Positions 6,226 to 7,352 of a DNA stretch of 7,352 nucleotides are shown one piece after another (the first letter of the stretch is position 1; the number at the start of each line of letters is the position of its first letter). Source of the stretch: JANNMJ01 sp031397815 (GTDB lineage: Bacteria > Bacteroidota > Bacteroidia > Cytophagales > Hymenobacteraceae). The position numbers and the translations under genes are program-made. The DNA lies in NCBI GenBank assembly GCA_031397815.1, contig JANNMJ010000007.1:1-7352 (forward strand). The letters are read 5' to 3'. The notes beneath the pieces were generated by a model. It was not told the DNA's origin and made no database searches. It worked only from the letters and a program-made list of their open reading frames with translations.

Positions 6226-6451
6226 GGGGCGCCTCAAAGGCCGTAACTCCGTCACAACATCGTAGGGCGTTGCTACGTAAGTAAATAGAGTGGGCCGTGC
6301 GGCCTTGCCGATGCCTTTACGGGGGCGCCGGAGCCAGTCGCGCGGAACTAGGGTCGCTTGCTCAACCGTTGATTCGGCGGTAAGTTGCCATCTGATTCGG
6401 GCCGTGAGGCTAAAATCTGTCTCTGATCCAATTTTTTTAACCCCATCTACC

Positions 6452-7291
6452 ATGCCCGTTCTCCCGAAAGCGATGCAGAAGATTCGTCGGCAACGGCGGC
6501 GCTCTAAAATCGTGAAGCGATTTCTGACGCTGGTAGCGCCTATGCTGCTAGGGCCAATCGCGGGGAGCGTCAGCCCTTCGACCGCCCGTAGCGCGACGCC
6601 CGTGCACGATGTGCAGCGCGTGAGCCTGTCGGCGTGGCAAGAGGTTGATTTCGAGAGCAACATGCACGCGCTGTATGAAGCAGTGTCGCCGGAAACGGTG
6701 GGGCTGCGGTACGAGGTTTTCCACGAGGCGATGGTCGGGTATCTCAACCTGCGCCGCGCGGGGGAGCTTGACCCGTCGCGCAAGCTGCTCACGATTGTTG
6801 ATTTCGAGCAATCGAGCACGCAGAAGCGGCTGTACATCCTCGATCTGGATCAGAAGAAAATCGTCTATAACACCCTCGTAGCACACGGCCAAGGGTCAGG
6901 CGAAGACTTGGCGAACCGGTTCTCGAACGAGCCGGACTCGCATATGTCGTCGCTGGGCTTCTTCGTCACCGGCGATACCTATCAGGGGTGCCACGGCCTC
7001 TCGCTCTATCTCAACGGCAAGGACGAAGGCTACAACACCAACGCCTACGACCGCTCCGTGGTAATGCACGGCGCGCCTTACGTGAGCGAGGAATTCATCC
7101 GTGAGAACGGCCGTCTGGGTCGCTCACACGGCTGCCCGGCCCTGCCGCCGGAGCTGACGGAAGACATCGTTTCGCTGCTCAAAGGTGGCACCTGCCTCTT
7201 CCTGTACTCGCCGAAAGAGCGTTATGAGTCGAAGTTCCTCGACCAGCAGCTCGCCCGCCAGACGTTCTACGCCGAAGGCACTCACATCTAG
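6452..7291 (+). CDS. Exported murein L,D-transpeptidase-like protein (YkuD_2 / PF13645 type)
   Basis: This 279-aa protein belongs to the cysteine L,D-transpeptidase-like family found widely in Bacteroidota and Proteobacteria, thought to act on peptidoglycan peptides in the periplasm; the exact reaction of this subfamily is less certain than for classical YkuD enzymes. The N-terminus has a long basic region (KIRRQRRRSKIVKR) and then a hydrophobic stretch FLTLVAPMLLGPIAGSV (about 24-40), consistent with a signal peptide or signal anchor. The catalytic domain spans about 108-256: LLTIVDFEQSSTQKRLYILDL, VAHG (His145), VVMHGA (His206) and GRSHGCPALP with the nucleophile Cys228. All expected active-site residues are present. 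The ATG at 6452 is chosen because it directly precedes the basic and hydrophobic segment and has A at -3; an ATG at 6473 is also possible. A GTG at 6290 would add 54 residues without protein-like character. It is transcribed divergently from the amylase. Confidence 0.93.
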   Translation: MPVLPKAMQKIRRQRRRSKIVKRFLTLVAPMLLGPIAGSVSPSTARSATPVHDVQRVSLSAWQEVDFESNMHALYEAVSPETVGLRYEVFHEAMVGYLNLRRAGELDPSRKLLTIVDFEQSSTQKRLYILDLDQKKIVYNTLVAHGQGSGEDLANRFSNEPDSHMSSLGFFVTGDTYQGCHGLSLYLNGKDEGYNTNAYDRSVVMHGAPYVSEEFIRENGRLGRSHGCPALPPELTEDIVSLLKGGTCLFLYSPKERYESKFLDQQLARQTFYAEGTHI

Positions 7292-7298
7292 GTCGTTG

Positions 7299-7343
7299 TT
7301 TTTTGGTTTCGACGAAGAGTGATTTTCAAATCGAACCAAGAAA
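7299..7343 (+). terminator. Possible terminator after the transpeptidase gene
   Basis: TTGGTTTCGA (7303-7312) pairs with TCGAACCAA (7331-7339) with one bulged base, and flanking T-rich and AAGAAA bases extend the stem with a mismatch. ATTTTCC follows. It begins within 12 bases of the stop codon. The stem is A/T-rich and the T-run short, so termination may be weak; T-runs on both sides suggest it could act in both directions. Confidence 0.45.
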
Positions 7344-7352
7344 TTTTCCGAC

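Noticed and set aside
6261..6277. CGTAG/CTACG inverted repeat in the divergent promoter region
   Set aside because: Five-base arms are too short to distinguish from chance without comparative data.
6290..6451. 54-residue N-terminal extension of the transpeptidase from GTG 6290
   Set aside because: The extension has no protein-like features and would bury the basic and hydrophobic export signal that begins after ATG 6452.

Overview
The window looks like high-GC chromosomal DNA of a Bacteroidota species, most likely in the Hymenobacter/Cytophagales area. The reasons are an extracellular amylase with a C-terminal type IX secretion (T9SS) sorting domain, a cytophagalysin-like M43 metalloprotease, a PF13645-type L,D-transpeptidase, a TAnnTTTG-like -7 promoter box, start sites without Shine-Dalgarno sequences, and a dispersed CCCCTCTCC/GGAGAGGGG hairpin repeat that I associate with this phylum. 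The genus is an inference.

Layout. Positions 1-408 carry no gene and are packed with repeats: three 32-bp direct repeats, six 11-bp tandem repeats, a large nested inverted repeat, and a 14-bp duplication that runs into the protease stop codon. Positions 409-2496 (minus) encode a secreted zinc metalloprotease with a PKD domain and a C-terminal beta-sandwich, but no recognisable T9SS sorting domain. Positions 2497-3807 hold no convincing intact gene. They contain two hairpin elements, a remnant of an AraC-type DNA-binding domain (2836-3183, minus), a 16-bp perfect palindrome at its start, a nine-unit 21-bp repeat array (3421-3609), and a rho-independent terminator. Positions 3808-6180 (minus) encode a secreted GH13 alpha-amylase with a T9SS sorting domain. 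After a 271-bp divergent promoter region, 6452-7291 (plus) encodes an exported murein L,D-transpeptidase-like protein, followed by a weak hairpin terminator.

The three genes appear to be independent transcription units. Protease and amylase share a strand but are separated by 1.3 kb and a strong terminator. All three products are predicted to leave the cytoplasm: two digest external polymers (protein, starch) and one acts on peptidoglycan or a related envelope substrate. I see no shared pathway beyond that and no new multi-gene system. The least explained material is the set of repeats, above all the 21-bp palindromic array and the nested inverted repeat.
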